The notes: a model not told the origin generated them from the letters alone. Positions 43,071 to 54,631 are shown, counted from the stretch's first letter. The stretch: 64,000 bases of DNA from Nilaparvata lugens (GCF_014356525.2 NC_052514.1:8594837-8658836), one strand, 5' to 3'. Translations and numbers: made by a program.

Positions 43071-44130
43071 TAAACTGTTCAATAGGGTGAGGTATTCAGA
43101 TGTTAATATTATGTAAAGAGAATAAATCAAAGAGCATTGAAAAATTAGTAAAAACTTTTGTGGAATGAACTGTTCAATAGGCTAAAGGTACTCAAATATT
43201 AATTATGTAAAGAAAATAAATCATTGATGAATAATGCAATAATTGTAATGCAATAAGTATATTGTATTTTCAAGTTATGCAAGCCTATCATCCTTTGTTT
43301 TCAATTCAGAATTTTTCTACTGTGAAGTGTTATTGTAGGTTAGGTCTATAGTGGGAAATTTAGATAGAGTTTTACATGAATTTTTTTTCTATACTCCTTG
43401 AAATATTATTTTCCAACTAACAACATAAATTAATGGAATTAATCAATAAAAATAGATATAGCAAATTCTGCTTTGGAGTTTTCAATGAATGCATTTTTCT
43501 ACACTCTTTGAAATATTATTTTCCATCATTAACATAAATTAATGAAATAAATCAATAAAAATAGATATAGCAAATTCTGCTTTGGAGTTTTCAATGACTG
43601 CCTTTTTCTACACTCCTTGAAACATATTTTTACATCTAATAAGATAAATAAATGAGATGGATCAATAAAAATAAATATAGGAAATTCTGCATTGCATTTT
43701 TGCAAGGATGTCTTTTTCTACACTCCTTGAAATATTATTATTTTCCATCTAATAAGATAAATGAATGAAATTAATCAATACTCCTTGAAATATAGTTTTA
43801 CATCTAATAAGATACCGTAAATAAATGAAATGGATCAATAAAAATAAATATAGGAAATTCTAATTAGATTTTTGCATGAATGTCTCTTTCTACATTCCTT
43901 GGAATATTATTTTCCATCTAATAAGATAAATGAATGAAATTAATCAATACTCCTTGAAATATAGTTTTACATCTAATAAAATAAATAAATGAAATGGATC
44001 AATAAAAATGAATATAGGAAACTCTGCTTTAGATTTCTGCATGAATGTCTCTTTCTACACTCCTTGGAATATTATTTCCCATCTAATAAGATAAATGAAT
44101 GAAATTAATCAATACTCCTTGAAATATAGT

Positions 44131-44660
44131 TTTCCTACAGTTACCTTGAAAAGTGGCCATTGCTGCACTGATTACAGAACGCAAAGAATCACTTTTCTGC
44201 TCTAGTGCGCGAAAAATTTTTCCTGCACTCCAGATTTGCAACATGGCAACGCAAAATAGTTAGTAGGTTATATGGAGCACCAGTGCAGCAAAATGAAAAT
44301 TAAGTTGGTAACTGTGACTGGTGCACGTTATAAGAATCTTGAAGGGGTGGACAACAGTGGATGACAGCAGTTGACAGCACACAGCCGCCATTCAAACACA
44401 CATACTACATTCTATTTTATTTATTAATAATAAAATTACACAGATTTACATTTGATGCATTTCAGGCAATTTTAGCCATAATTACCCACTTTTCATATTC
44501 AATTGTAACTGTAGGAAAAAATTAATGTGAAATACGTGCGCAAAGTTCCTCTGCTGCACTCAAGAAACCAACCATTCCGCCCTCGCCTACGGCTCGGGCA
44601 TAAACGTTTCTTTCGGTGCAGCAAACTGTCACTTTGCGCACTAGTTGCACAAATAACTAT
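44131..44660. mobile_element. Repeat F, copy 2
   Basis: cctacagttaccttgaaaag at one end and ttgcacaaataactat at the other. It includes the GC-rich ccgccctcgcctacggctcg island and internal gtaactgtaggaaa. Confidence 0.8.
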
Positions 44661-44769
44661 TTACATTTAATAAGATAAATAAATGAAATGGATCAATAAA
44701 AATAAATATAGGAGATTCTGCTTTAGATTTTTGCATGAATGTCTTTTTCTACACTCCTTGGAATATTAT

Positions 44770-45304
44770 TTTCCTACAGATACCCTGAAAAGTGACCATT
44801 TCTGCACTGATTGCAGGTCACAAAGAATCACTTTTCCGCACTAGTGCGCAAAGTGAGTACTTTGCGTACTCCAGATTTGCAGCATGACAACGCAAAATAG
44901 TAGGTTATTATGGAGCACCAGTGCAGCAAAATCAAAATTAAGTTCGTAACTGTGACTGTGGTGCACGTTATAAGAGTCTTGAGATGGTGGACAGGCACAG
45001 TGGATGACAGCCACCCCGCCATTCAAACACACAACATACTACATTCTATTTAAAGTAAATTGAGGTTTTTATTAATAACAGCATCACAAACACAAACATT
45101 TGATGGATTTCAGGCAATTTCACCCATAATTACTCACTTTTCATATTCAATGGTAACTGCAGGAAAAATTTAATGTGAAATACGTGCGCAAAGTTCCTCT
45201 GCTGCACTCAAGAAGCCATTCCGCCCTTGCCTACGGCTCGGGCATAAACGTTTCTTTCGGTGCAGCAAACTGTCACTTTGCGCACTAGTTGCACAAATAA
45301 CTAT
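44770..45304. mobile_element. Repeat F, copy 3
   Basis: Same structure as copy 2, with substitutions throughout and a short variant of the middle (tggtgcacgttataagagtc). Confidence 0.8.
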
Positions 45305-45370
45305 TCCCATCTAATAAGATAAACGAATGAAATTAATCAATACAAATAAATATAACAGATTCTGCTCTCA

Positions 45371-45638
45371 GTTATAATTTTCTACAGAATATCTTCAAAC
45401 CACAATCTAGAAATCTTCTTTTCGGATTTCTTCAGTCAAGTCTGAATCAGCAACAGGTAGCTTACTCACACAAATTGTGTAGCAGCCTTTCCTCGCTCTT
45501 GATGTCATTGAGAAAGTGACTTCAGCTTTTCAGCTCGAATTTTAGTCCTGGAAATCTTTTCTTTCTCTGCGAACATACGATGTTATCCACACGTCTAATC
45601 TTTTCGAAGCCTATATAGATGCCTACTCTTTCATCTTC
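45371..45638. other. Less AT-rich stretch, no gene assigned
   Basis: On the minus strand a GTGAGTAAG donor-like site lies near 45470 after ...CACAATTTGT, but the preceding short frame has no resemblance to the missing Rh N-terminus. Confidence 0.3.
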
Positions 45639-45639
45639 T

Positions 45640-45800
45640 TCCTCAGTCTTCTTCTTCTTCTTCTTCTTCTTCTTCTTCTTCTTCTTCTTCTTCTTCTTCT
45701 TCTTCTTCTTCTTCTCTTCTTCTTCTTCTTCTTCTTCTTCTCTTCTTCTTCTTCTTCTTCTTCTTCTTCTTCTCCGTTCTTCTTCTTCTTTCGTGTTTTC
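45640..45800. repeat. (CTT)n microsatellite
   Basis: About 45 CTT units with a few breaks. The poly-Phe/Ser frame on this stretch is not a gene. Confidence 0.95.
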
Positions 45801-46059
45801 TTCTACTTTTCTTTTTTTGGTTTCTTACAATTCAATCTGCTGAAATCCGTGTGGAAAAGAAACGGATAAGCTAAGGGAAGAAACAGCCTTATCACCTGTT
45901 TATATGGACCGACATGACACGTGTGGTGCGGCTTTAGGCATAGCCTACCTAACTGCTATTTGCTATCCCCTCTAAAATCTTGTTTCTCTGCTTTGCGCCA
46001 AATGATATCAGGAGTCCGGATGAATTGAAGTTTTCGACTGATTATTTCTGAAAAAAAGA

Positions 46060-46122
46060 AGTAAATTCTTATGGCTCTTGTTGGTGGGGAGTCCCTTGCG
46101 GGAAGGTCCCACCGCCTGAATA

Positions 46123-46192
<70 letters not shown>
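46060..46192 (+). repeat. LINE 3' end with (AAAT)n tail
   Basis: cttatggctcttgttggtgg then gggaaggtcccaccgcctga, with tataaataaataaataaata from 46120 to 46192. It meets the tail of the minus-strand LINE, so the two elements are tail to tail on one tetranucleotide tract. Confidence 0.65.
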
Positions 46193-46197
<5 letters not shown>

Positions 46198-46449
46198 TGT
46201 CAAAAACATGAAAATGTCATAACAACGTCAGTTCAAACTTACAGTAGTCTAATAACACATCATATATAAATATATATACATATATACAAACATATACATA
46301 TATATACATACACATACACACATACATCACATTTCATTTGTATTATTTTAGTCTATTTTATTTTTAAACTCAATTGTCTAGCACTCTACAAGTCCAAAAA
46401 ACAAACTCTACTCAAATAACTTTTTAAAATTGAATTTCGAAAAACTCTT

Positions 46450-47207
46450 CTACTTATATAGACATTTTCCAACCAGCAAATTCTTCAAAAATCGTTTAAA
46501 ACTCACACAGTTACTTTCTCTTATCTCATTAGGGAGAGCATTAAAAAGTTTAATAGACATGTATTGCCAATTCTTTTGCGATCCCGCATACTGACAATAA
46601 TTAACTCTAATATTATTTCTATGCCTAGTTCCATAGCTATGTACATTACTGTTCAACCATATTCACTAATTGTTTTCTCATTGATGTTAGGCATGCCAGT
46701 AATACAATGATGGCACTGTCAACAGTCCCATACTAACAAATAAATCTCTGCATGGTGTGAGAGGGCCCTTCTTACATATTATTCTCAAGGCCTTTTTTTG
46801 AAGCTTGAACAAGACATGGGAGGATGAGGAATTTCCCCATAGTTGAATGCCATACATTAGATGGCTATGAATATGCGCAAAGTACACATTCATTAATACT
46901 GAGGTATCTACAATTTGGCTCAGTCTCCGAAGAAGATAGATGCCTTGTTAATTCTTTTTGAAATGTGTCTAACATGCTCATTCCATGTTAAATTTGTGTC
47001 CAGCATCATTCCTAGAAATTTCATGGATGTTATTTCTGTTGTACTCCTATCAAAGCTAAATTTCATGTCAATTGTTTTGTCAACGTTCAAGCTCAAATTA
47101 TTAGCCGCACACCAATCATTTATCAATGAGGTATTTTCAATGAGCATTACCTGTAAATTTTCCTTGCTCTTATCATCTACTTTCAGTCCTAAATCATCTG
47201 CATACAA
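46450..47207 (-). pseudogene. LINE ORF2 remnant: RT palm end and C-terminal region
   Basis: Three adjoining frames carry MYADDLGLKV (the catalytic Y/FADD box), NNLSLNVDKTIDMKF, MKFLGMMLDTNLTWNEHV, then HSHLMYGIQLWG and KLFNALPNEIRE. That is the canonical order after RT block C in LINEs. Frame changes near 46900 and 46660 show decay. Everything between the endonuclease linker and YADD is absent. Expected roles, if intact: target-primed reverse transcription of the element RNA. Confidence 0.8.
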
Positions 47208-47710
47208 ATAAGAAAGAAATATTTATTTATATCATCTTTTGACATTCTGCATTCAATTCCTACAGATTTACTATTTATAGTGGTATGTTTATTTATAATT
47301 TTCCATGCAGCTTTTGTCTTATTAGACTATTCTGTATTATTATTGTTGTAATTGAGTTTTGCCTTTCTTAATTCATACCTATAGTAACTTCTTAATCTGA
47401 TCTTATCCTTTCACAAGTAGAATTTTTATGCAGATAATACAAATGCTCACATCTAATTTTTAAAGCACACAAATCCGAATTATACCACTTATTATCACAT
47501 TTATTACATTAATAGTTTTCTTAATCCAAGGAAAGCCAAGTTCACGGCCCACATGAATAGCTTCTGGAACTCCTGAATTGTTCTATTACATTTTTAGAGC
47601 ATACAGTCAACCAATTTACTTCTTCCAAGCATTGCATAAAAATATGTACATTATTCATTATTTCTCTGATCTTTATTATATTCCTATTCATAATCTTATT
47701 TTTATATTTT

Positions 47711-48548
47711 TCAAGTCTTAATATTAAACCTATAGCAAAATGGTCTGAAAGAACTGTGAATTATTTTGCTCTGCCATCTACTAACATGAATATCGGTAGC
47801 AATATTATCAATGCATGTGCCACCCGTTTCGTTGGGTCTTGTCATTTCCTTTACAGTTAAATGCATATTAAAACTCAACAATAAACTTAGCAGATCCTCT
47901 CTATAACTAGATTGAACATTTAAATCAACATTGAAATCGGAACATAAAACCACATTGAAACCACTATAAGCGAACAGGAAGCTCAACATCTCATTGAGTA
48001 CGACTAGAAAATTATTGAAATTTGAAGCATTCACACTATAAGGCCTATAACAGATAGAACAATCACATTCATAGCAGGTACTTTGATTGCGCAAGCCTCA
48101 CATATCATTTCAATAGACATTCCTTTTATAATTACTATGTCATTATATTCTATATCATTTTTAATAAAAATTGCACTTCCACCATGAATGTGATTCGATC
48201 TGCAAAAGGATGAAGCCCGTTTAAAATACCAAAATTGACAAACCCAACATCCTCCTCATTCATCCAATGCTCACTAATCGCTATTATAGTTGACTTATTC
48301 TCATTAGCAATCAATTCCAAATAGTCAATTTTATTGCTCAAGCCCTGGACATTCCAAGATAAAAGACTCACCTCATTATTAGTAATTTTTGTTTTTTCCG
48401 TACTTTTAGCTGGCTTGAATCCTGAGTACAATAATTTAGATTTCGCAGCTGACTTATCAGAGTGAATTTTTTCATGTCTAGAACAATTGAAATTTCTGTT
48501 GCGAGAAGCGCCAACGCTATTAATATTGCAGTAATTGTGAGAGTTCAA
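47711..48548 (-). pseudogene. LINE ORF2 remnant: endonuclease domain
   Basis: The N-terminal frame (48548-48150) has LLSWNVQGLSNKIDYLEL and IAISEHW, the first Asn and catalytic Glu motifs of apurinic-type (EEP) LINE endonucleases. After a frameshift near 48170, the frame 48094-47711 has FNVVLCSDFNVDLN and RPNETGGTCIDNIAT, the later active-site blocks. The final SDH motif is disrupted. The endonuclease frame starts within the last codons of the ORF1 segment (ORF1 stop and ORF2 start overlap by a few bases at 48545-48548). Confidence 0.8.
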
Positions 48549-49363
48549 ATTGTTGTGTTCAGAAACAGGGATGGAAGAGAAATGTCTAAAAAATTATTCT
48601 CATTTAGTGACTTGTGGGCGTCTGATAGAGTTGTAGAATTCATTTCAGGGGAGGGAATGTGGGCAGGAGAAATAGTTATAGGAGTATCTGGACAATCTGA
48701 AGGCAGAGATACCCTAGCGTGAATGGGAGAGGCAGGAAAAGGTTTTATAACTGGCGAAACTGCTGCAACGGGGCTATCAATGATAGTTTCACTCATCTGA
48801 GCTCCCTTCATGTCAGTCACAGAAAAATCACAAATAGATTGCTTAATGAACCCTATTAAGTGATTGACTAAAGTCTTTTTACCACGTCGATTGAGGTGAA
48901 GGCCATGTCTGGTAAAATGAGACCTTCCCAGAGAAGTGTTCACATCACTGTAGTGCAGTTTAAGACCCCCTTTGTAGCCTCTCACTGCTCTTGATAAGGA
49001 CGCATTAGAATGACCTATGTTTACATTCAGCTCTGGATCATCATAACGATATGGAACACCGCAGACCAATATGTTTGATTTTAGATGCGACGCTAGAATA
49101 TGATCTATTCCACGAGAGAGAGTTAACTGATAAGGTTCATCACGATGAAGATCATTGGTTCCGGCCATTACAATTACAATATCATCCCTGGAGAAGTCTT
49201 CAACAAATTTAAGTCCATCCTGTACAATTTGTTGCAGCTTTGCTCCAGGCTTTGTGTATACGAAAACGTCATAACTGTCCTCCAGGCTCCTCAGGTATTT
49301 ACTAAGAAGTTTTCCGTGACTATCGGCCAGTATCGTCAATCTGTTCTTCTTCTTCATATTCAA
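48545..49363 (-). pseudogene. LINE ORF1, SGNH/GDSL-esterase-like segment
   Basis: This is a 272-codon open frame. Residues 11-16 (ILADSH) carry the nucleophile Ser block, 65-71 (VMAGTND) the Gly/Asn block, and 150-158 (FTRHGLHLN) the catalytic His block of SGNH hydrolases. All three blocks are intact. A Ser/Pro-rich tail follows. ORF1 esterases of CR1-like LINEs are thought to act on lipids or acetyl groups in the retroelement particle; that function is not shown here. The frame joins the coiled-coil part (49383-49856) by one frameshift near 49370, which suggests a single original ORF1. Confidence 0.82.
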
Positions 49364-49382
49364 GCTTGCACCTTTGGTAATT

Positions 49383-49856
49383 CTAGAAGAATAGTATTCC
49401 GTTTGTCAATTGGTGTGGCAGATTTATGGACCAAAGCCTTGACTTGATGAATTTGTGAGCTGAAGACTCAAAAGCAGGCGGCATCAGCAACTCGCTTGAA
49501 GAAAGCTCCGAAAATCGATTAGAGATCTTAACCAAATCAGCATTCCTATGATTGGCTGGTCGTTTCCTGACTGGATTACTAGGAAAAATGAAGTCATCAC
49601 AATCAGTAGTTACAAGATCATCAAAATTATTATTTTTCAGAAAGTTATTGTTTTCTGTCTGAATAATGTCTATTATAGCATTTTTATTTTCAATTTCTTC
49701 ATTCAAACGGCTTCTGGACTCCTCAAGACTCTTTATGCGCGATTTCAATGACTTAATTTCACCGTTAAGAAGATCATTACTCAGATTATTGAGTTCCAGT
49801 TTAGCGTCACGAATCAAATTCTCTCGCATACGACGAGTTGTCATGGGTTTATTCAT
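49383..49856 (-). pseudogene. LINE ORF1, N-terminal coiled-coil segment
   Basis: Starting at the Met of MNKPMTTRRMRENLIRDA, the frame has a heptad-like stretch (LNNLSNDLLNGEIKSLKSRI and LEESRSRLNEEIENKNAII) typical of LINE ORF1 oligomerisation regions. It then has a Ser/Arg-rich linker ending LPHQLTNGIL before a stop. The next frame down (YSSRITKGASLNMKKK) continues directly into the esterase, supporting a one-base shift. Confidence 0.72.
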
Positions 49857-50399
49857 CTTAAATTCAAACTGAGCGCCAAAGGTAAGAACCCACAGATGAA
49901 AGTATACAACATCAATGGAATGAAAGGAGTTCAAAAATGTCACGCATAGTTGTCATGGTTACACTCAAAACAAAATATGTTTATGGTTGGACGTAAACAA
50001 AAACCAGCTGGTGATTATCAGCTTCGGAGAAGTGACAGCAAAGATAACACAATAGAAAAATAGTTTGTTGACTTTATCAGAGCAGCCTCTGCTATCATAC
50101 TTTCAGTCGGCCGCTATACAGGCGCGATAACTGAACCGGTCAGTTGAATCGGACAACGGGCACACAACAACAAAGTAACAAGTGTATGCCGGTTATGAAA
50201 AATAGACTCAATACACGTTCAAATTGCTCTGTGGTTCAAGTGTTATTGATCTCGTACTATCAAATCACCCGTCATGCAGTCATGGAATATATTAAAACAG
50301 GTACTTCACACTTCCAAAAACTATCTGATTACCACAAAACTTCACAATTCTTGTAAGTAATTATTTTAAAATATCAAAAACTACGGAGCAAATTACCAA

Positions 50400-50640
50400 A
50401 CAATATCACATGGCAGCCCAGTGCTACCAACTTTTATAATTTAAGCCGTCAATTATATACGCCTTACGACTTTCATACTTCAGCCGGGACCGACAGTTTA
50501 ACGTGCCCATCCGATAACACGGGAGTGATCTGGTTAAGAAACTTTTGGTACCTAATGAGAGGGTTTGAACCCGGGATCTCTATGCTGCTACGCAAGCACT
50601 CTATCCACTAGACCACTAGACACTAGATCACTAGACACTG
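50400..50640 (-). repeat. tRNA-derived SINE, copy 2
   Basis: On the minus strand the head ctagtggtctagtggatag ... atcccgggttcaaaccctc has an A box (GGTCTAGTGGATAGAGT) and B box (GGTTCAAACCC). The body has tcactcccgtgttatcggat and tcggtcccggctg, shared with the SINE at 25.2 kb. ctagacactaga and ctagatcactaga units repeat at the 5' end. Confidence 0.72.
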
Positions 50641-50669
50641 ATTATTTGTGATTGGTCCTAGTAAGATTA

Positions 50670-50826
50670 TGGCCCGGTTGCACAAACACCTGTTATATTT
50701 CAAGCATGATTAAACACCACGAAAACCAATCAGAGAAGCCTTCATTTCTTGAAAGCTTTCTCTGATTGGTTCTCACGTCTTTCAATCTTGATTAAAATTC
50801 AACAGGCTTTGTGCAATTGGGCTTAT
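50670..50826. mobile_element. MITE family C, copy 3
   Basis: gcccggttgcacaaac and gtgcaattgggc are inverted. The inner arms aaccaatcagagaagcctt and ttctctgattggttctc match the family. Confidence 0.75.
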
Positions 50827-52151
50827 GAAATATAATTTATTTGTCACATGGAAGAAGTAATTTACAGTAATTCGATTTTAATTTACTTTTAATTAGAATT
50901 CAATTTGCATTAATTAGAGAAAAGAAGATGAATAATCGACAGTGATAAAATTGTATTTCCTTCAGTCGACATAGAATCAATTTGATTAACTATAGAATAT
51001 AGTTTTTATAAAACTAGTTGAGACTTGGCCATCCATTCGAAGAAATAACAGTATTGCCAATTTGTGTGAAATTGCAACTTTTTCAAATTTCTAATTACAT
51101 CATAGAATTGTATGTAGAATATTATTCCTGATGTTCCAGTAGTGCAAAAACGTTTCAGGGTTGAAAGGAAATTTGTTTTCATGAAATAGAAAACACAGAG
51201 AAGAATGCTTTCTTTCTATTGGTGTGTATATCATTTTCATCTGATCTATAGTTACTTTTCAATTAATGATTATTTTCGTTAATGTCCAGATAGTTTCATC
51301 TGATCTATACCGTAATAACTTTTCAATTAATGATTATTTTAGTTAATGTCTAGTTACTTCGAGCAGGAAACATGAAATTTTCGACATGCTAGAAACGTTT
51401 TTAATTCAAAAGATAAGTGAGTGATGAAAAAGTTGCTCAGAATAAGTGAAATTAAGAATAAGAATAAGAATGTTTATTTCGACAAAATTACATAGTTACA
51501 AAACATGAATGATACATACAAAATGCATAATAAAAATGTAAATTATAATAGATCTAATGATTTGGCACAGCCAGCAAAGTTAAACTTGTGCGCTAGCTGT
51601 GAGTTCATAAAGCAAACAGTACGAAGTAGCCTATAGCAATACTGAAAAATGAAAAAAATATATCTATATAATAAATATTATAGTAATGCTTCTTATAAAT
51701 AATACAATGATAAGAAATGAATAATTTCGTGTTAAAACCAATTATACAGGTGATAACCAAAAACAAGTCATACAGCCTACATTTAAATCTTCTAAATGCA
51801 ACTAATGAGAAGAATACAATAAAAATGAAATTTTCAGTTTTGAGCACATCCAGTGCTTAATAAATTTTCATAAAAATACAAAAATAGAAAGACATTCAAA
51901 ACTCAAAAGAATTACTTTCCAAATTTTAAAATTTTTTGATTTTTAATCGGAAGAACGTATTTTGACCTCTTAGGAGTTTTAAAGTTAGGAGAGCAATACC
52001 TAATGCCGTTTGTACATTACCAGTTTGAACTAAATGTAATTTTAAACTGGATTAAATCCATATCAAGTCTCAAGTCAAGTTTGTTATTTTAAATAGGCTA
52101 TAGTTCATTTTGAGTCACCTCTGTTTCAAATATTCAATTCAGTTTAAACTT
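50827..52151. other. AT-rich stretch with a retroelement tail
   Basis: On the minus strand gtcgaaataaacattcttat tcttattctt (51485-51455) is an AATAAA-plus-(CTTATT)n tail of a minus-strand retroelement 3' end. A short direct repeat (tcatctgatctata ... cttttcaattaatgattatt) occurs at about 51238 and 51296. No gene is seen. Confidence 0.45.
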
Positions 52152-52318
52152 TCAGGCCCGGTTATACAAAAGCCTGTTAAATTTTAATCATGATTTGATT
52201 TCATGAGAACCAATCAGAGATTGACCAATCAAGCTTTTCCTAACAAAAAGGCTTCTCTGATTGGTTCTCGTGGCATTTCATCGGGTTTGAAAGTTAACAG
52301 ACTTTTGTGCAACCAGGT
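52152..52318. mobile_element. MITE family C, copy 4
   Basis: caggcccggttatacaaaag at the left and cttttgtgcaaccaggta at the right, with inner agaaccaatcagaga/tctctgattggttct mirrored. Confidence 0.75.
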
Positions 52319-52371
52319 ATCACTGTCCAAACGGGCCTCACTGTACGACAAAGACATAAACATCATAAATA

Positions 52372-52612
52372 ACTAGCAGGTCACCCGTGCTTCGCAAGGG
52401 CTCAATTGAAAACTTGTCAAACTGAAAACTTGACCTACTGAAATCTCGATGAATTTCAAATTGGCCTATAACCATCCACGGTAAATAGAGATTCAATATT
52501 CAGAATTTCAAGTTAATCAGTTGAGTACCTAGTTCAGACGTGAATTTTTAGCGTCATTCGTGAATTTTTTATGCAGAACGTGTACAAAGCCAGTTCTATC
52601 CTTTATTAAACT
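52372..52612 (-). mobile_element. Helitron-like element (second family), inverted copy
   Basis: On the minus strand it starts taataaaggatagaactggc and ends gaagcacgggtgacctgCTAGT. It pairs with 22247-22478 and immediately abuts the MITE D at 52614. Confidence 0.68.
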
Positions 52613-52769
52613 GTATAGTGAGGTCCACGTTATAATGGCAGTGGAAAAAGATAAGGAAACAACGTTGCCGATCCTCTGTCTTGTCAATGCCTTCTATGGA
52701 GGGTAAATGATATCGGTTTATTGATGTAATATTAACTGTTCTTTCTCGTTCGAAATAATCAAGCAAGCT

Positions 52770-53412
52770 TTAATTTATCAAGCTTTATTGACCGAGCGAA
52801 GTGAGAACTAAGATTCAAGTCGACGGTTTGTCATTTCTCTTAATGTTTAAATTTTTATATGTTGCGCATTTACGGCCAAACGCGGAAATAGATTTTCATG
52901 AAATTGACAGGTATGTTCCTTTTTAAATTGCGCGTCGACGTATATACAAGGTTTTTGGAAATCTCGCATTTCAAGAATAATATAAAAGGAAAAAGGAACC
53001 TCCTTCATACGCCAATATTACCGTAAAAATCGGACTATAGAATTATTCATCATAAATCAGCTGTCTAGTGGACTATAACCGTTCAAAAACATAGAATATC
53101 TTGAAAATGTATCTTTCCATCAACGTTAGTAGACAGTTGACTATAATACTACCCGTTCAAAAACATCGAACATCTTGAAAATTGTATCTTTCCATCAACG
53201 TTGTAGACAGTTGCAGCCAGACCTGATAACAGCGCTCACACTCACATTCCGGGACGTCACGTCACGGTACGATAAGACAGAAAGCTCTATATTTATTTAG
53301 GATTTTTTCTAGACATTTTAAATTGATACATTATTTATTAATTTTTGAGAAAACATAACAACAGGTAACTTACTGAGCGCGAGGTCTACTGTTCACAGAA
53401 CTACTAGTATTT
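52770..53412 (+). mobile_element. Helitron-like element (third family), nested
   Basis: The 5' part has accgagcgaagtgagaacta; the 3' end reads gaggtctactgttcacagaa ctaCTAGTatt. A ~70-bp internal direct repeat (ccgttcaaaaacat ... tctttccatcaacgtt) occurs twice near 53095-53205. Confidence 0.65.
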
Positions 53413-53449
53413 TATCAATTGATATTTAGTAATCAAGCTTCATATTTTT

Positions 53450-53928
53450 CCCACAGTTACGTTGAAAAGTGGCCATTGCTGCACTGATTACAGAACGCAA
53501 AGAATCACTTTTCCGCTCTAATGCGAGAAAAATTTTTCCTGCACTCCAGATTTGCAACATGACAACGCAAAATAGTTAGTACGTTATATGGAGCACCAGT
53601 GCAGCAAAATCAAAATTAAGTTGGTAACTGTGGTATAGTGTGGTGGTGCCGTCCCGCCATTCAAACACACATACTACATTCTATTTTATTTATTAATAAT
53701 AAAATTACACAGATATATACATTTGATGCATTTCAGGCAATTTTACCCATAATTACCCACTTTTCATATTCAATGGTTACTGTAGGAAAAAGTTAATGTG
53801 AAATACGTGCGCAAAGTTCCTCTGCTGCACTCAACAAACCATTCCGCCCTCGCGTACGGCTCGGGCGTAAACGTTTCTTTCGGTGCAGCAAACTGTCACT
53901 TTGCGCACTAGTTGCACAAATAACTATT
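53450..53928. mobile_element. Repeat F, copy 4, nested
   Basis: cccacagttacgttgaaaag at the left; gttgcacaaataactatt at the right. A shorter middle than copies 2 and 3. Confidence 0.8.
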
Positions 53929-54136
53929 ATCAAGCAAGAAATTATATTTTATAATGAATTTTCATAGTCAAGATAGAATATTCTGTTAATGAATTGTATT
54001 TCCACATTGTTAAAAAACGATCTGGCAACATAGCAAAACGAGAAAGAGATAGCGTTATCTTCTGTGTTGAATGATAGACAAGGCTAGCAATACAATTGCT
54101 AATCAAACACTGCCATTATAATGTGCACTCACTATA

Positions 54137-54576
54137 GTCTAGAGACAAGAATAGTATAGTTACTTACTTATCCTTCATCTATGCTATAGTGTAGATGTCG
54201 ATGTCTCACGATTTTTCCTCAATCTATACAGTGTTAGTCACTAAACTGAGTGACCAAGATTTTGCAAAGGTCAACCTCTAGAGAGGATAGATAGCCGACT
54301 ATTATGGAAGGGTGAAGGGCTGAAGGGTCTTAATCTGAATGCCTGCCTCCGCCATACTCAGCAGCTAAGGGATGATTGAGATGCCCTTCGGTGCAGGGAC
54401 TAAGGGTGTAAGGGAGAGGGGATATCGGGACGTATTGTTACAACGGCATTATCACCTTATAATCCCTTCGTTCCCTCACCCTTGACGTACTCCCTTTTCT
54501 TGCCCCATATTATCTATCCCGTCTTATTTATCCATTCCCACCTTCGTGGTTTGTTGTGTCGTATGTCCTCCTCTTC

Positions 54577-54631
<55 letters not shown>

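Larger units (their letters stand above)
43370..45370. repeat. Degenerate ~105-115-bp array containing two repeat F copies
   Basis: Units contain ctacactccttgaaatatta, ttttccatctaataagataa, atgaatgaaattaatcaata and atatagcaaattctgctttg. They begin near 43390, 43493, 43603, 43708, 43888, 44049 and 44745, with shorter variants (actccttgaaatatagtttt) between. Repeat F interrupts a unit at the same point twice (44131 and 44770). Confidence 0.75.
46193..50150 (-). mobile_element. Decayed LINE with SGNH-esterase ORF1 (CR1/L2-like), internal deletion
   Basis: In minus-strand order: a 5' UTR-like region (about 50150-49860) with ccggttcagttatcgcgcct; a coiled-coil segment; an SGNH-type esterase segment; an endonuclease; an RT remnant; and a 3' UTR ending tttttgacaataaattattt at the AAAT tract. 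An esterase domain in ORF1 is known in CR1-type LINEs. There are several frameshifts, and the RT fingers and most of the palm are missing (deletion near 47215), so the element is dead. Confidence 0.8.
52614..54136. mobile_element. MITE family D, long form, with two nested insertions
   Basis: tatagtgaggtccacgttat at the left; ccattataatgtgcactcac tata at the right. The internal D sequence (cttctatggagggtaaat ... aagaaattatattttataat ... gatctggcaacatagcaaaa) matches the 1.8-kb copy. It is split by a Helitron-like element (52770-53412) and repeat F (53450-53928). Confidence 0.8.

Noticed and set aside
45440..45620. A missing upstream Rh50 exon (donor-like GTGAGTAAG on the minus strand)
   Set aside because: The translated sequence before the donor has none of the expected Rh helices or motifs.
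45619..45843. Poly-Phe/Ser/Leu open frame
   Set aside because: It is a (CTT)n microsatellite.
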